A stretch of 52,316 nt of DNA, taken from positions 8,748-61,063 of the forward strand of contig NZ_PNOT02000176.1 of assembly GCF_002879535.1 (NCBI RefSeq), written 5' to 3'. Position numbers and translations under genes: made by a program. Origin of the DNA: Mesorhizobium intechi. GTDB taxonomy: Bacteria > Pseudomonadota > Alphaproteobacteria > Rhizobiales > Rhizobiaceae. Of this stretch, positions 33,332-42,923 are shown one piece after another; the first letter of the stretch is position 1; each line of letters opens with the position of its first letter. The notes beneath the pieces are model-generated. The model was not told the origin of the DNA. It was given only the letters and a program-made list of their open reading frames with translations, and did no database searches.

Positions 33332-34591
33332 ATGGCAGAGTACTCGGCCTTTTCGCTGCTCGCGAACGCGCTCAAGGGAAACAAGGACTGGAAGCCGGCA
33401 TGGCGCAAGCCGGACCCGAAGGCCTCCTATGACGTCATCATCATCGGTGGCGGCGGTCACGGGCTGGCGACCGCCTATTATCTGGCCAAGGAGCACGGCA
33501 TCACCAACGTCGCGGTGCTGGAAAAGGGCTGGCTCGGCTCCGGCAATGTCGGCCGCAACACCACGGCCGTGCGCTCGAACTATCTGCTGCCCGCCAACAC
33601 CCGCTTTTACGAACATTCGATGAAGCTGTGGGAAGGCCTGTCGCACGAGCTGAATTACAACGTCATGTTCTCGCAGCGCGGCTGCCTCAATCTGGCGCAC
33701 ACGCCGGCCCAGTTCGACGACTACGCAAGGCGCGGCAACGCCATGCGCCATCTTGGCGTCGACGCTGAACTGATGACGCCGGCCGAAATAAAGCGCCTGA
33801 TCCCGGCGCTCGATATCTCCAGCGAAGCACGCTTTCCCGTCGTCGGCGGCCTGATGCAACGGCGCGCCGGCACCGCCCGCCACGATGCGGTGGCCTGGGG
33901 TTATGCGCGCGGCGCCGACCGGCGCGGTGTCGACATCATCGAGAATTGCGAGGTCACCGGTTTCCTGCGCGATGGCGATCGCGTCACCGGCGTCACCACG
34001 TCGCGCGGCGACATCAGGGCCAGGAAGGTGGCGGTCGCCGTGGCCGGCAGTACCGGGCGCGTCATGCAATTGGCCGGCGTCGAGACGATGCCGATCGAGA
34101 GCCATGTGCTGCAGGCCTTCGTGACGGAATCGCTGAAGCCCTTCATCGACACGGTCGTGACCTTCGGCATGGGCCATTTCTACATGTCGCAGTCCGACAA
34201 GGGCGGCCTCGTCTATGGCGGCGATATCGACGGCTACAACAGCTACGCCCAGCGCGGCAACCTGCCCATCGTCGACGAGGTCATGAGCGAGATGCTGGCG
34301 CTGTTTCCGGGCCTTGCGCGGGTGCGCATGCTGCGTTCGTGGGGCGGTGTATGCGACATGTCGATGGACGGTTCGCCTATCATCACCACCGGTCCCCTGC
34401 CCGGCATGTATCTCAACTGCGGCTGGTGCTATGGCGGCTTCAAGGCGACGCCGGCCTCCGGCTGGACCTTTGCCTGGACCATCGCCAAGGATGAGCCGCA
34501 CGATTTCAACGCGCCGTTCACCCTTGACCGCTTCCACCGCGGCCTCGTCATCGACGACAAGGGCCAGGGCGCGAATCCCCGCCTTCACTAA
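33332..34591 (+). CDS. soxB: Sarcosine oxidase subunit beta
   Basis: The product is about 419 residues, a DAO-type FAD subunit of heterotetrameric sarcosine oxidase. YDVIIIGGGGHGLATAYYLA is the FAD motif (33-52), GSGNVGRNTTAVRSNY is a subunit signature, and TARHDAVAW holds His184, probably the covalent FMN attachment residue (His173 in described enzymes). It oxidises sarcosine to glycine and methylene-THF with the other subunits. Several ATGs lie at the start (33323, 33329, 33332); MAEYSAFSLLANAL matches the family start best. It is first of four tightly packed sox genes. Confidence 0.92.
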   Translation: MAEYSAFSLLANALKGNKDWKPAWRKPDPKASYDVIIIGGGGHGLATAYYLAKEHGITNVAVLEKGWLGSGNVGRNTTAVRSNYLLPANTRFYEHSMKLWEGLSHELNYNVMFSQRGCLNLAHTPAQFDDYARRGNAMRHLGVDAELMTPAEIKRLIPALDISSEARFPVVGGLMQRRAGTARHDAVAWGYARGADRRGVDIIENCEVTGFLRDGDRVTGVTTSRGDIRARKVAVAVAGSTGRVMQLAGVETMPIESHVLQAFVTESLKPFIDTVVTFGMGHFYMSQSDKGGLVYGGDIDGYNSYAQRGNLPIVDEVMSEMLALFPGLARVRMLRSWGGVCDMSMDGSPIITTGPLPGMYLNCGWCYGGFKATPASGWTFAWTIAKDEPHDFNAPFTLDRFHRGLVIDDKGQGANPRLH

Positions 34592-34615
34592 GCAAGACTG
34601 CATTAGGAATATCCG

Positions 34616-34912
34616 ATGTTGATCACCTGTCCCTATTGCGGCCCGCGCGACGTCATCGAATTCACCTATCAGGGTGACGGCAACCGCGAACGTCCCGACC
34701 CGGCCTCGCAGAATTTCGAGGCGTGGAACGCCTATGTCTACGACCGGCTGAACCCGGCCGGCGACCACAATGAGATCTGGCAGCATTCCGGCGGATGCCG
34801 CGCGCATCTGCGCGTCGTGCGCAACACGCTGACGCATGAGATTTCGAGCGTCGGTTTTGCGCGCGGCGATCATGCCTCGGCCGCGCGCCGCAATGCGGAG
34901 GACAAGGCATGA
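34616..34912 (+). CDS. soxD: Sarcosine oxidase subunit delta
   Basis: This 98-residue protein has a zinc site: Cys5 and Cys8 in CPYCG, then His57 and Cys61 in WQHSGGCRAHL, equal in spacing to Cys6, Cys9, His59 and Cys63 of described enzymes. FEAWNAYVYDRLNPAG is also typical. It is a structural subunit of the soluble TSOX complex. TAGGAA precedes the ATG, and the stop overlaps the alpha start (ATGA). Confidence 0.93.
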   Translation: MLITCPYCGPRDVIEFTYQGDGNRERPDPASQNFEAWNAYVYDRLNPAGDHNEIWQHSGGCRAHLRVVRNTLTHEISSVGFARGDHASAARRNAEDKA

Positions 34913-37900
34913 GCCCGCGCCGCACCGACACTGGCGGACGCATCGACCGGCTGAAGACGATCCGCTTCACCTTCGACGGCGTTGCCTATACCGGCCACGC
35001 CGGCGACACGCTGGCCTCGGCCCTGCTGGCCAAGGGCGTCACGCTTTTCGGCCGTTCGTTCAAATACCACCGTCCGCGCGGCCTGCTCACCGCGGGCGTG
35101 GAGGAGCCAAATGCGCTGGTGACGGTGCTGAGGGGCGAGGTACGCGAGCCCAACATTGCGGCGACGATGGTCGAGATTCATGACGGGCTGGTTGCGATCA
35201 GCCAGAACCGCTTCCCTTCGCTGGCCTGGGACGTCCACGCCGTCAACCAGCTCGGCGGCAAGATCCTGTCGGCCGGCTTCTACTACAAGACCTTCATGGG
35301 GCCGGTGATCGGTCCGCTGAAAGGCACGCACTTCTGGATGTTCTGCGAGCATTTCATCCGCCGCGCCGCCGGTCTGGGTAGCGCCGGACCGGCGAAGGAT
35401 CCCGCGCGCTACGAGCGCATGAACGCCTTTTGCGACGTGCTGGTGGTCGGCTCCGGCCCGGCCGGCCTGATGGCCGCCAAGGCAGCCGCCGATCAGGGCG
35501 CCCGCGTCATGCTGGCCGATCTCGAGCCGCGTTTTGGCGGCTCGACCAACTGGTCGGACGAAACCATCGACGGCGCGCCGGCCGCCGATTGGGCGCGCCG
35601 CACCGTCGCCCAGCTCGAAGGCCGCGACAATGTCCGGCTTTTGCCGCGCACCACGGTGTGGGGCTATTACGACAACAACACGCTTGCCGCGCTCGAACGG
35701 GTCAGCGACCATAAGGAACGCCCCGCCAAGGGCGAGCCGCGGCATCGCTATTGGGCGATCCGCGCCAGATCCGTGGTGCTTGCCACCGGCGCCTTCGAAC
35801 GGCCGCTGGTCTTCCCCGGCAATGACAGACCGGGCGTGATGCTGGCCCATGCGGCGGAGCGCTATGCAAACGAGTTCGGCGTCCTGCCGGGCGAGCGGAT
35901 CGCTCTGTTCACGAACAATGACAGCGCCTATCGCGCGGCCATCGCCCTGAAGAAGGCCGGTGCGGCGATCGTCGCCATCGCCGACGTCAGGTCCGACCTT
36001 TCGCCAGAGATGCGCAGGCTGGCCACGGAGGCCGAGGCCGAGATCCTTGCCGGCCACGCGGTCGTCGCCACCGAGGGCGGCAAGGCGCTCTCCGGCGTCA
36101 AGGTGCAGCGTTTCGACATGGTCACCGGCGCGCTCTCAGGCGAAGAGCGCAACATCCATGCCGACTGCCTGCTGATGTCGGGCGGCTGGTCGCCGACCAT
36201 CCATCTGGCCAGCCAGGCCGGCGCCAAAGCGGAATGGAATGCCTCGCGCCAGGCCTTCCTGCCGCCGAAGCCGGCGCAGCAATGGCCAACACAGCAGTGG
36301 ATTGGAGCCGGCGCTTTTACCGGCAGTTTTTCCACGGCAGAGGCGATCGCGGAAGGCCGCGCCGCCGGCCTCAGAGCGGCCGGTGGAACGAGCCCGCCGG
36401 CGGCATTGCCCACGGTCGAAGCCGTCGACGGAGATCCCGATCCGGCGCCTGTCTTCGAGATCAGGGCGAAGGGCAAGAGCTTTGTCGACTTCCAGCATGA
36501 CGTGACGGCGGAGGATGTCCGGCTGGCGCATCGCGAAGGCTTCGTCTCGGTCGAGCATCTCAAGCGCTACACCACGCTCGGCATGGCCACCGACCAGGGC
36601 AAGAGCTCCAATGTTCCCGGTCTGGCTATCATGGCCGAGGCGCTGGGCAAGCCGATCCCTGAAGTCGGCACGACGCGTTTCCGGCCGCCCTTTGCGCCGG
36701 TGTCGATCGGCTCGCTGGCTGCGGAGCGCTTCGGCGACCTGAAACCGGGACGGCTGACGCCGATGCATGACTGGCACCTCGCCAATGGCGCGACCATGTA
36801 TTCCGCCGGCCTCTGGTACCGGCCGATGATCTACGGGCTTTCGGGCGAAACAATCGAGCAGGCCTATGTCCGCGAAGCCAAGGCGACGCGTGAAAGTGCT
36901 GGCATCGTCGATGTCTCGACGCTGGGCAAGATCGCCGTGCAGGGCCCCGATGCCGCAGCCTTCCTTGACCGCGTCTACACCAACATGTTTTCGACGCTCG
37001 CCGTCGGCAAGGCGCGCTACGGGCTGATGCTGCGCGAGGACGGCTTCGCCTTCGATGACGGCACCACCTGGCGGCTCGGCGAACAGGATTTTCTGATGAC
37101 CACCACGACGGCGAATGCCGGCAAGGTGATGCAGCACCTGGAATATTTCCTCGACGTGATCTGGCCCGACCTCAAGGTCCATGTCACCTCGGTGACCGAC
37201 GAATGGGCAGGTGCGGCGATCGGCGGCCCGAAAGCCAGGCAGATCCTCGCCGCCTGCGTCACCGGCACCGCGGTCGACAATGCGACGCTGCCCTTCATGG
37301 GCATCGTCCACGGCCAGATAGCAGGTGTGCCGGTGATGATTTGCCGGCTTTCCTTCTCCGGTGAAATGGCCTTCGAGGTCTATTCCGGTGCCGGCCATGG
37401 CACCCATGTCTGGCAAGCGCTGATCGAAGCAGGCAAGCCGTTCGGGCTGGTCACCTACGGGCTCGAGGCGCTGGGCACGATGCGCATCGAGAAGGGCCAC
37501 GTCACCGGCGCCGAGATCGACGGCCGCACCACGGCGCGCGACTTGCATCTCGATTGGATGCTGTCGAAGAAGAAGCCGTTCATCGGCTCGGCGATGATGG
37601 ACCGCGAAGGCCTGATCGCGTCCGACCGTCTGGAACTGGTCGGCCTGATCGCGCTCGACAACCGGCCGCTCAACGGCGGCGCGCACATTGTCGAGGCTTT
37701 GGACGAGACCAATCCGCATGGTTCGATCGGCCACATCACCGCCTGTTGCTATTCGCCGGCGCTCGGCAAGCACATCGCGCTGGCACTGGTCGAGGGCGGC
37801 AAGGCGCGGCATGGTACACGCGCCCATGTCTCGGATCCCTTGCGCAACCGTTTTGGACCGGTCGAGATCGTCTCGAACCATTTCTACGATCCGGAAGGGA

Positions 37901-37917
37901 CCCGCATGCATGGTTGA
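34909..37917 (+). CDS. soxA: Sarcosine oxidase subunit alpha
   Basis: This 1002-residue, full-length subunit has an N-terminal Fer2-like domain (FTFDGVAYTGHAGDTLASAL) without cluster-binding Cys spacing. A pyridine-nucleotide domain with VVGSGPAGLMAAKAAADQGA binds NAD; an FAD_oxidored-type middle follows. The C-terminal GcvT folate domain (from about residue 630, DWHLANGATMYSAGLWYRP) takes the methyl-derived formaldehyde as methylene-THF. It overlaps both soxD and soxG starts. No glyA or purU/folD gene adjoins the operon, unlike many sox loci. Confidence 0.93.
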   Translation: MSPRRTDTGGRIDRLKTIRFTFDGVAYTGHAGDTLASALLAKGVTLFGRSFKYHRPRGLLTAGVEEPNALVTVLRGEVREPNIAATMVEIHDGLVAISQNRFPSLAWDVHAVNQLGGKILSAGFYYKTFMGPVIGPLKGTHFWMFCEHFIRRAAGLGSAGPAKDPARYERMNAFCDVLVVGSGPAGLMAAKAAADQGARVMLADLEPRFGGSTNWSDETIDGAPAADWARRTVAQLEGRDNVRLLPRTTVWGYYDNNTLAALERVSDHKERPAKGEPRHRYWAIRARSVVLATGAFERPLVFPGNDRPGVMLAHAAERYANEFGVLPGERIALFTNNDSAYRAAIALKKAGAAIVAIADVRSDLSPEMRRLATEAEAEILAGHAVVATEGGKALSGVKVQRFDMVTGALSGEERNIHADCLLMSGGWSPTIHLASQAGAKAEWNASRQAFLPPKPAQQWPTQQWIGAGAFTGSFSTAEAIAEGRAAGLRAAGGTSPPAALPTVEAVDGDPDPAPVFEIRAKGKSFVDFQHDVTAEDVRLAHREGFVSVEHLKRYTTLGMATDQGKSSNVPGLAIMAEALGKPIPEVGTTRFRPPFAPVSIGSLAAERFGDLKPGRLTPMHDWHLANGATMYSAGLWYRPMIYGLSGETIEQAYVREAKATRESAGIVDVSTLGKIAVQGPDAAAFLDRVYTNMFSTLAVGKARYGLMLREDGFAFDDGTTWRLGEQDFLMTTTTANAGKVMQHLEYFLDVIWPDLKVHVTSVTDEWAGAAIGGPKARQILAACVTGTAVDNATLPFMGIVHGQIAGVPVMICRLSFSGEMAFEVYSGAGHGTHVWQALIEAGKPFGLVTYGLEALGTMRIEKGHVTGAEIDGRTTARDLHLDWMLSKKKPFIGSAMMDREGLIASDRLELVGLIALDNRPLNGGAHIVEALDETNPHGSIGHITACCYSPALGKHIALALVEGGKARHGTRAHVSDPLRNRFGPVEIVSNHFYDPEGTRMHG

Positions 37918-38497
37918 GCGCCAATCCCCCCTCGAGCCGGAGTTTCACGTCGGCTCGCATGGCAATTTCGAACATGGCGTCGAGATCCTGCTGACCGAGA
38001 CAAGGCCAGGTTCGATCGTTCAGCTGGCCGCCTGGCCGGGCGAGGAGAAGAAACTGATCGCGGCCATCCGCACCGTCACCGGGCTGGCGCTGCCCGACGG
38101 TGCCGGCGGCGGCTCGAGCGACGGCGTGAAATCGGTGTTCGGCTTCGCGCCGGGAAAGTTCACCGCGGCCGACGAGGCCGAAGGGCTGGCAGCGGCTTTC
38201 AACAAGGTGGTGACCCCGGCCATCGGCACGGTGACCGACCTGTCGCACGGCCGCACCGCCATCCGCATTGCCGGGCCGAAGGCCGAATGGGTGCTGGCGA
38301 AATTCTTCGCGATCGACTTCGCGCTGCCGGCCTTCCCGGTCGGTGCCGGCCGCTCGGCCGCCCATCACGACGTCTTCGCCCAGATTCAGCGCACCGGCGC
38401 CGACCAGTTCGACATATACGTCTTCCGCTCATTCGCACGTTCGTTCTGGAAGGCGCTTTGCCATGCCAGCGAGGAAGTCGGCTACGAGGTGCAGTAG
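37910..38497 (+). CDS. soxG: Sarcosine oxidase subunit gamma
   Basis: This 195-residue protein has the SoxG pattern: PGSIVQLAAWPGEEKKLIAA near the N terminus, then TVTDLSHGRTAIRIAGPKAEW, and C-terminal DVFAQIQRTGADQFDIYVFR and SFWKALCHASEEVGYEV. It resembles a GcvT-like subdomain and helps assembly of the TSOX complex. It starts within the end of soxA (8-base overlap), showing co-translation. It is convergent with the VOC gene. Confidence 0.92.
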   Translation: MVERQSPLEPEFHVGSHGNFEHGVEILLTETRPGSIVQLAAWPGEEKKLIAAIRTVTGLALPDGAGGGSSDGVKSVFGFAPGKFTAADEAEGLAAAFNKVVTPAIGTVTDLSHGRTAIRIAGPKAEWVLAKFFAIDFALPAFPVGAGRSAAHHDVFAQIQRTGADQFDIYVFRSFARSFWKALCHASEEVGYEVQ

Positions 38498-38518
38498 GTT
38501 CGCCTCGCCCGGCGCCAG

Positions 38519-38929
38519 CTAGGACTGCTGCGCGACTGCGTGCCAGTCGGCGTTCTGCAATACAACGCGATAGCCGTCGCAATCCTGGAAGGTGGCACCT
38601 TGCCTGTCCCAATAGGGATTGAAGGACGGCACAGTGGTGTAGCCTAGGCTTTTCATGCGCAGGATGGCTGCTTCCCAGGCGTCACGATCCGGCATGTAGA
38701 AGACGACCAGATTGTCGGCCGTGGGCGCCCTGCCCGCTTCATGACCATGGGCGTGGGTAAATTCGAAATGATAGGCGTCGCCGGGCTGCCCGAGCATGAT
38801 CCCGTCGAAGCCATCGTGATCGCTGAAGCGAAACAGTTCCTGAAGGCCGAGACCATCCCGGTAGAACCGGATGACCTCCGGCAGGTCGTTGGTCGGCCGC
38901 GCAACACGCAGGACGAGGTTAGGTTTCAT
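38519..38929 (-). CDS. VOC-superfamily (glyoxalase/bleomycin-resistance fold) protein
   Basis: This 136-residue protein has a paired beta-alpha-beta VOC pattern: LVLRVARPTNDLPEVIRFYR, then HDGFDGIMLGQPGDAYHFEF with His/Glu metal candidates, and later YWDRQGATFQDCDGYRVVLQ ending in Gln in place of the usual Glu. It may be a metal-dependent enzyme or a binding protein; substrate unknown. AAGGAG precedes ATG 38929, inside the end of the YdcZ-type gene, so both are co-expressed. The LysR gene divergent to this pair probably regulates them. Confidence 0.8.
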   Translation of the reverse strand: MKPNLVLRVARPTNDLPEVIRFYRDGLGLQELFRFSDHDGFDGIMLGQPGDAYHFEFTHAHGHEAGRAPTADNLVVFYMPDRDAWEAAILRMKSLGYTTVPSFNPYWDRQGATFQDCDGYRVVLQNADWHAVAQQS

Positions 38930-39440
38930 TTTTCATCTCCTTGTTTTCGGTCGGCCTGAGGTCGAGTTGGTTTGCCCGCGGTGCGATCGTGCTTGCCCAC
39001 TGCGTGACGACCAGCCCCCCGATAATCAGGGCAAGGCCGGCGAAACGAGCGACGGTCACCGGCCGATGGGCAAAGCCCATCAAGGCGAAATGATCGATGA
39101 CCAGCGACGCGACCATCTGGCCGGCGATGACGGCAACGATGAAGCTCGCAGCGCCGAGCTTGGGTGCCAGAAGCAGTGCGGCGGTGATGTAGACCACGCC
39201 TGCCGCGCCGCCGACCCAGATCCACCAGGGACCCTTGATGGCCATCCCGACGGCTGGAACGGGCAGCTTGAAGCCTGCCATGACCGGAACGATCAGCACG
39301 ACGCTGACACCCAGCGAAACGAAGGTTGCCCAGAGCGGATGACCGAGCAGGCGGCCAAGCATTGCGTTCGCCGCCGCCTGGAAGGGAACGGCGGCCCCTG
39401 CCAACAGGGCGGCCATCAGAAAGGGAAAGGTGCTGGCCAT
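38919..39440 (-). CDS. DMT-family membrane protein (DUF606/YdcZ type)
   Basis: This 173-residue protein has five hydrophobic helices. MAALLAGAAVPFQAAANAML, HPLWATFVSLGVSVV and WWIWVGGAAGVVYITAALLL match DUF606 (YdcZ) half-size transporters of the drug/metabolite transporter superfamily. It is probably an exporter that works as a dimer. It is first in a two-gene unit with the VOC protein, divergent from the LysR gene at 39518. Confidence 0.82.
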   Translation of the reverse strand: MASTFPFLMAALLAGAAVPFQAAANAMLGRLLGHPLWATFVSLGVSVVLIVPVMAGFKLPVPAVGMAIKGPWWIWVGGAAGVVYITAALLLAPKLGAASFIVAVIAGQMVASLVIDHFALMGFAHRPVTVARFAGLALIIGGLVVTQWASTIAPRANQLDLRPTENKEMKNET

Positions 39441-39517
39441 GAGACTGTCTCCAAATCGATCACGGTTGAATAAATGATCACTCTCACATATGGAAATTCG
39501 ATTTCTGCACGCATAAT

Positions 39518-40423
39518 ATGCATAAGATGAATAGTCTTGCCGGCATCGATCTCAACCTGCTCGTCGTACTGGACGCGTTGCTGGCCGAACGCCACGTCTC
39601 GCGGGCGGCGATCCGCCTGAACAAAAGTCAGCCCGCCGTCAGCCATGCGCTCGCCAGGCTGCGCCACCTTCTCGATGACCCGCTTCTGGTCAGGCGGCAA
39701 GGTGGCCTCGAGCCGACAGCGCGCGCCATGGAAATCACCCCGATGCTCACCGAGGCGCTCGACCGGATGCGTCACCTTCTGGCGCCGGCTGGTTTCGAGC
39801 CGGCGACGGAGCGTCGAACGTTTCGGCTCGCCATGTCGGACTATGGCGCCGCAGTTGTCCTGCCGGCCCTGCTGCCGGTCATGCGGGTCCTGGCTCCGCA
39901 GGTCGACCTCGTGGTAAGCCAGGCGAGCCGCGAGGTGATGGTTTCGCAAATCATCGACGGCGAGATCGATCTTGCCTTTGGTGTCTTTTCCGGCCTGGAT
40001 CCATCCGTGCGCTCGCATCGTCTGCTCGACGAGCGCTTTGCTTGTCTCGCCGATGTGGCAAGCCTTGGCGGCAAGCAGGCGATTGATCTCGCCACCTATC
40101 TCGGGCGGCCGCACGCGCTGGTCGACTTGCGGCCAGAGCGTCAGAGTGAGGTCGACAAGGCTCTTGCTGAATTGGGTCACAAGCGGCGGCTCTGCCTCGT
40201 CATCCCGCATTGGGGCGTGGCGCCGCGCCTGATCGCCGGCACGGACCTGGTGCTTACCGTCGCCAGCCGGATACTGCCAGCACAGGACAGCCGACTTTGC
40301 GTATTCGCCCCACCTTTCGAAATTCCGGCCTTCCAGTTCACGCAGATCTGGCACAAGCGACGCGACGGCGACCCGGCGCACCAATGGCTGCGGTCGCAGA
40401 TTCAGCATCTGCTTGACGGTTGA
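39518..40423 (+). CDS. LysR-family transcriptional regulator
   Basis: This 301-residue protein has a LysR N terminus: GIDLNLLVVLDALLAERHVS, AAIRLNKSQPAVSHALARLR and LLDDPLLVRRQGGLEPTARA. The latter two resemble NodD/NahR-type members. An effector domain follows with no visible ligand clue. The start codon lies in an 11-base palindrome GCATAATATGC (39511-39521). The 77-base gap to the YdcZ-type gene holds both promoters, so that divergent pair is the likely target. Confidence 0.88.
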   Translation: MHKMNSLAGIDLNLLVVLDALLAERHVSRAAIRLNKSQPAVSHALARLRHLLDDPLLVRRQGGLEPTARAMEITPMLTEALDRMRHLLAPAGFEPATERRTFRLAMSDYGAAVVLPALLPVMRVLAPQVDLVVSQASREVMVSQIIDGEIDLAFGVFSGLDPSVRSHRLLDERFACLADVASLGGKQAIDLATYLGRPHALVDLRPERQSEVDKALAELGHKRRLCLVIPHWGVAPRLIAGTDLVLTVASRILPAQDSRLCVFAPPFEIPAFQFTQIWHKRRDGDPAHQWLRSQIQHLLDG

Positions 40424-40588
40424 GTGACCAGACGCCTCGGAGAACATTCTGGCCTCAATGCCGGCCGGTTCTGCCGCTAGAGAATCGCGCCGCGGGCGGC
40501 CATGGTGGCGAACATGGCCGCCAGATCGGCCCAAGGGACAAAAAGTCCCGTCTCAGGCTCGGCAAATTCGTTTGGTTCGAACATCCCC

Positions 40589-42031
40589 ATGACCGCAGAA
40601 CTATCCGCCGGCGCCACGGATCGCGCCGATGTGTCGGCCAGAGCGTTGCTCCTGCTGCCGTTGACGGTCGCTTGCGGCGTGTTCATGACCAGCCTCGACC
40701 AGAATGTCGTGGTGACGGCGCTGCCCGGTATCGGCGAAAGCCTCGCCCGCCCGCCGAGCCAGCTAGGCCTGCTGATCACCGTTTATGTCGCCAGCCTGAT
40801 CATCTCGATGCCGCTCGGCGGCTGGGCCGCCGACCGCTTCGGCCTGCGCAACGTCTACTGCTTTGCCTTGCTGGTGTTCGCCACCTCGTCGGCGATCTGC
40901 GGCCTGTCTGATAACATCTGGACATTGGTCGGCGCTCGCGCGCTGCAGGGATTTGGCGGGGCGCTGATGGGCACGCTCGGCCAGGTCGTCATCCTATCCA
41001 GCTTTCCGCGCAACCGGACGCTGAAGATCAACATGTATATCTCGGTCGCCAGCCAGACCGGGCCGTTGGTCGGGCCGCTCGTCGGCGGCGCGCTGACCAC
41101 CTACATTTCTTGGCGCTGGATCTTCTTCATCAACGTGCCGTTCGCGCTGGCGGCGGCCGTCCTTGCCGCCTCGCTGTTTCCGACCGCGACCAAGCCCGTT
41201 CGCACGCGGTTCGATTTTCCCGGCTTCCTGCTGGTCGGCAGCGGCATGACCCTGCTGGTGTTCGGCATGGACTCACTGGCCGCCAAGGACGCCGCCGGCG
41301 GCATGATCGCCGGTGAACTGGCGCTGGCGGTCATGATCCTGTCGATAGCCTCGCTCTACTGCCTGCGCGTGCCAAATCCCCTGCTCGAGCTCAAGCTCCT
41401 GCGCATCCGCACCTTCCGCATCTCCTTCCTCACCGGCGGCGGGCTGGATACGATCGGGCTGAGCTCCGTCGCCTTCCTGTTGCCGCTGATGTTCCAGCTC
41501 GGCTTCGGCATGAGCGCGGTGCAGGCGGGATCGCTGACCTTCGTTGCCGCGCTCGGCTCGGTGATCATGCGTTTCTTCATGCCGCGTATCCTCAACCGGT
41601 TCGGCTTTCGCCGCGTCCTGGTGTTCAACACGCCCGTTGTTGCCGCCATGGTCGCCGGCTTCGCCTTGATCCAGGCGACGACGCCGGTCTGGATCGTGCT
41701 TGGCTATATCTTTGCTTTCGGCATCTTTCGGTCCGTCCAATGGGCCTCGACCGGCAACCTCGCCTATTCCGACATCGCCCCCGACCAGCTCGCCCGCTTC
41801 AGCGCGCTCTACTACATCCTCTGGCAGCTGGCGGTGGCGGTCAGTGTCGGCCTCGCGGCGGCCATGCTGTCGTTCCTGGCTGGCGGCGGGCCTGCTGTGA
41901 CCAATGATTTCCGGATCCTGTTCGCGATCGAGGGCGTCATCACGCTCTGCGCGCTGCTTGCCTATCTCAAGCTGACGCCACAGGACGGCGCCCATGTCAG
42001 CGGTCACGGCGCTCACCTGAATACGGAATAG
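40589..42031 (+). CDS. MFS exporter, DHA2 (EmrB/QacA-like) type
   Basis: The product is about 480 residues with 12-14 membrane segments. VFMTSLDQNVVVTALPGIGE is the DHA2 motif D1-type start, LGGWAADRFGLRNVY is motif A, and LVGPLVGGALTTYISWRWIF is motif C typical of antiporters. It probably exports a drug or metabolite in exchange for protons. ATG 40589 begins the hydrophobic design; upstream starts (40502, 40514) add polar residues and have no clear site. It follows the LysR gene and is convergent with the nitroreductase gene. Confidence 0.85.
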   Translation: MTAELSAGATDRADVSARALLLLPLTVACGVFMTSLDQNVVVTALPGIGESLARPPSQLGLLITVYVASLIISMPLGGWAADRFGLRNVYCFALLVFATSSAICGLSDNIWTLVGARALQGFGGALMGTLGQVVILSSFPRNRTLKINMYISVASQTGPLVGPLVGGALTTYISWRWIFFINVPFALAAAVLAASLFPTATKPVRTRFDFPGFLLVGSGMTLLVFGMDSLAAKDAAGGMIAGELALAVMILSIASLYCLRVPNPLLELKLLRIRTFRISFLTGGGLDTIGLSSVAFLLPLMFQLGFGMSAVQAGSLTFVAALGSVIMRFFMPRILNRFGFRRVLVFNTPVVAAMVAGFALIQATTPVWIVLGYIFAFGIFRSVQWASTGNLAYSDIAPDQLARFSALYYILWQLAVAVSVGLAAAMLSFLAGGGPAVTNDFRILFAIEGVITLCALLAYLKLTPQDGAHVSGHGAHLNTE

Positions 42032-42102
42032 TGTAGGTCGCCCAAAAGTGTGCAGCGGTTTTGCGACAATGGCATGCCAAGGGAAGTCAACCGCCGGAGC
42101 GG

Positions 42103-42807
42103 CTATTCGCTGAACGTCACCCACTCTTCCAGCGGCACGCGGTCGGTGCGGAAGGCGTTTTCCGGCTTGGAGGTGTCCTCATAGCCGAGCGCCATGCCGC
42201 ACACGACGATCTCCTCGTCTGGAATGTTGAGCACCGGTCGGATCTGGCGATGATAGGGCGCGAAGGCGGCCTGCGGGCAGGTGTGCAGGCCCCTGCCCCG
42301 CGCAGCGACCATGATATTCTGCAGGAACATGCCGTAGTCGATCCACGAGCCCTGGTTGAGCCGGCGGTCGATTGTGAAGATCATGCCGACCGGCGCGTCG
42401 AAGAAGACGAAGTTGCGGTCGTGCTGGGCACGCATCTTGTCGACCTCGCGGCGGCCGATGCCGAGCGCGCCGTACAGGCCGAAACCGTTGGCGCGTCGCC
42501 GCGTCAGATAAGGTTCGAAGAACTGGGTGGGATAGTAGCGATACTCGTCCCAGTCGGCCTTTTCGGCGCGGATACCGGAATTCAGAATGGCATTCGAGAT
42601 CCGCTGCTTGGTCTCGCCCTTGGTGACGTAGACCCGCCATGGCTGCATGTTGGTGCCGGACGGAGCGCGCGCAGCAACCGCCAGGATGTCGCGAATGGTG
42701 TGATCGTCGATCATGTCGGGCAGAAATGCGCGCACCGAACGGCGCGACACGATCGCCTCGTCGACGATCTCGGCCTCATCCGCGATTCGAGCCTTCTTTT
42801 CCAACAT
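42103..42807 (-). CDS. Nitroreductase-family FMN oxidoreductase
   Basis: This 234-residue protein has AIVSRRSVRAFLPDMID and AARAPSGTNMQPWRVYV (FMN-binding), LQNIMVAARGRGLHTCPQAA, and IPDEEIVVCGMALGYED near the C terminus, all standard for nitroreductases that use NAD(P)H. AAGGGA at good distance supports ATG 42807; the reading open to 42936 is unlikely. It is divergent from the XRE-cupin regulator and shares its operator-bearing gap, so that regulator may also control it. Physiological substrate unknown. Confidence 0.86.
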   Translation of the reverse strand: MLEKKARIADEAEIVDEAIVSRRSVRAFLPDMIDDHTIRDILAVAARAPSGTNMQPWRVYVTKGETKQRISNAILNSGIRAEKADWDEYRYYPTQFFEPYLTRRRANGFGLYGALGIGRREVDKMRAQHDRNFVFFDAPVGMIFTIDRRLNQGSWIDYGMFLQNIMVAARGRGLHTCPQAAFAPYHRQIRPVLNIPDEEIVVCGMALGYEDTSKPENAFRTDRVPLEEWVTFSE

Positions 42808-42923
42808 GGGCCGTCCCTTAGCCGTTGCATCGATCGGACGTCCCCACTCGCCGCTCGCGGCGGAGCCTTTGCATGAAGCGTCAAAATCCTGCAAGCAAAT
42901 CTTGAGCATTGGTGAAAATCTAC

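Noticed and set aside
36136..37911. Long minus-strand open frame antisense to soxA
   Set aside because: His/Arg/Ala-rich, no recognisable domain; soxA on the plus strand is certain.
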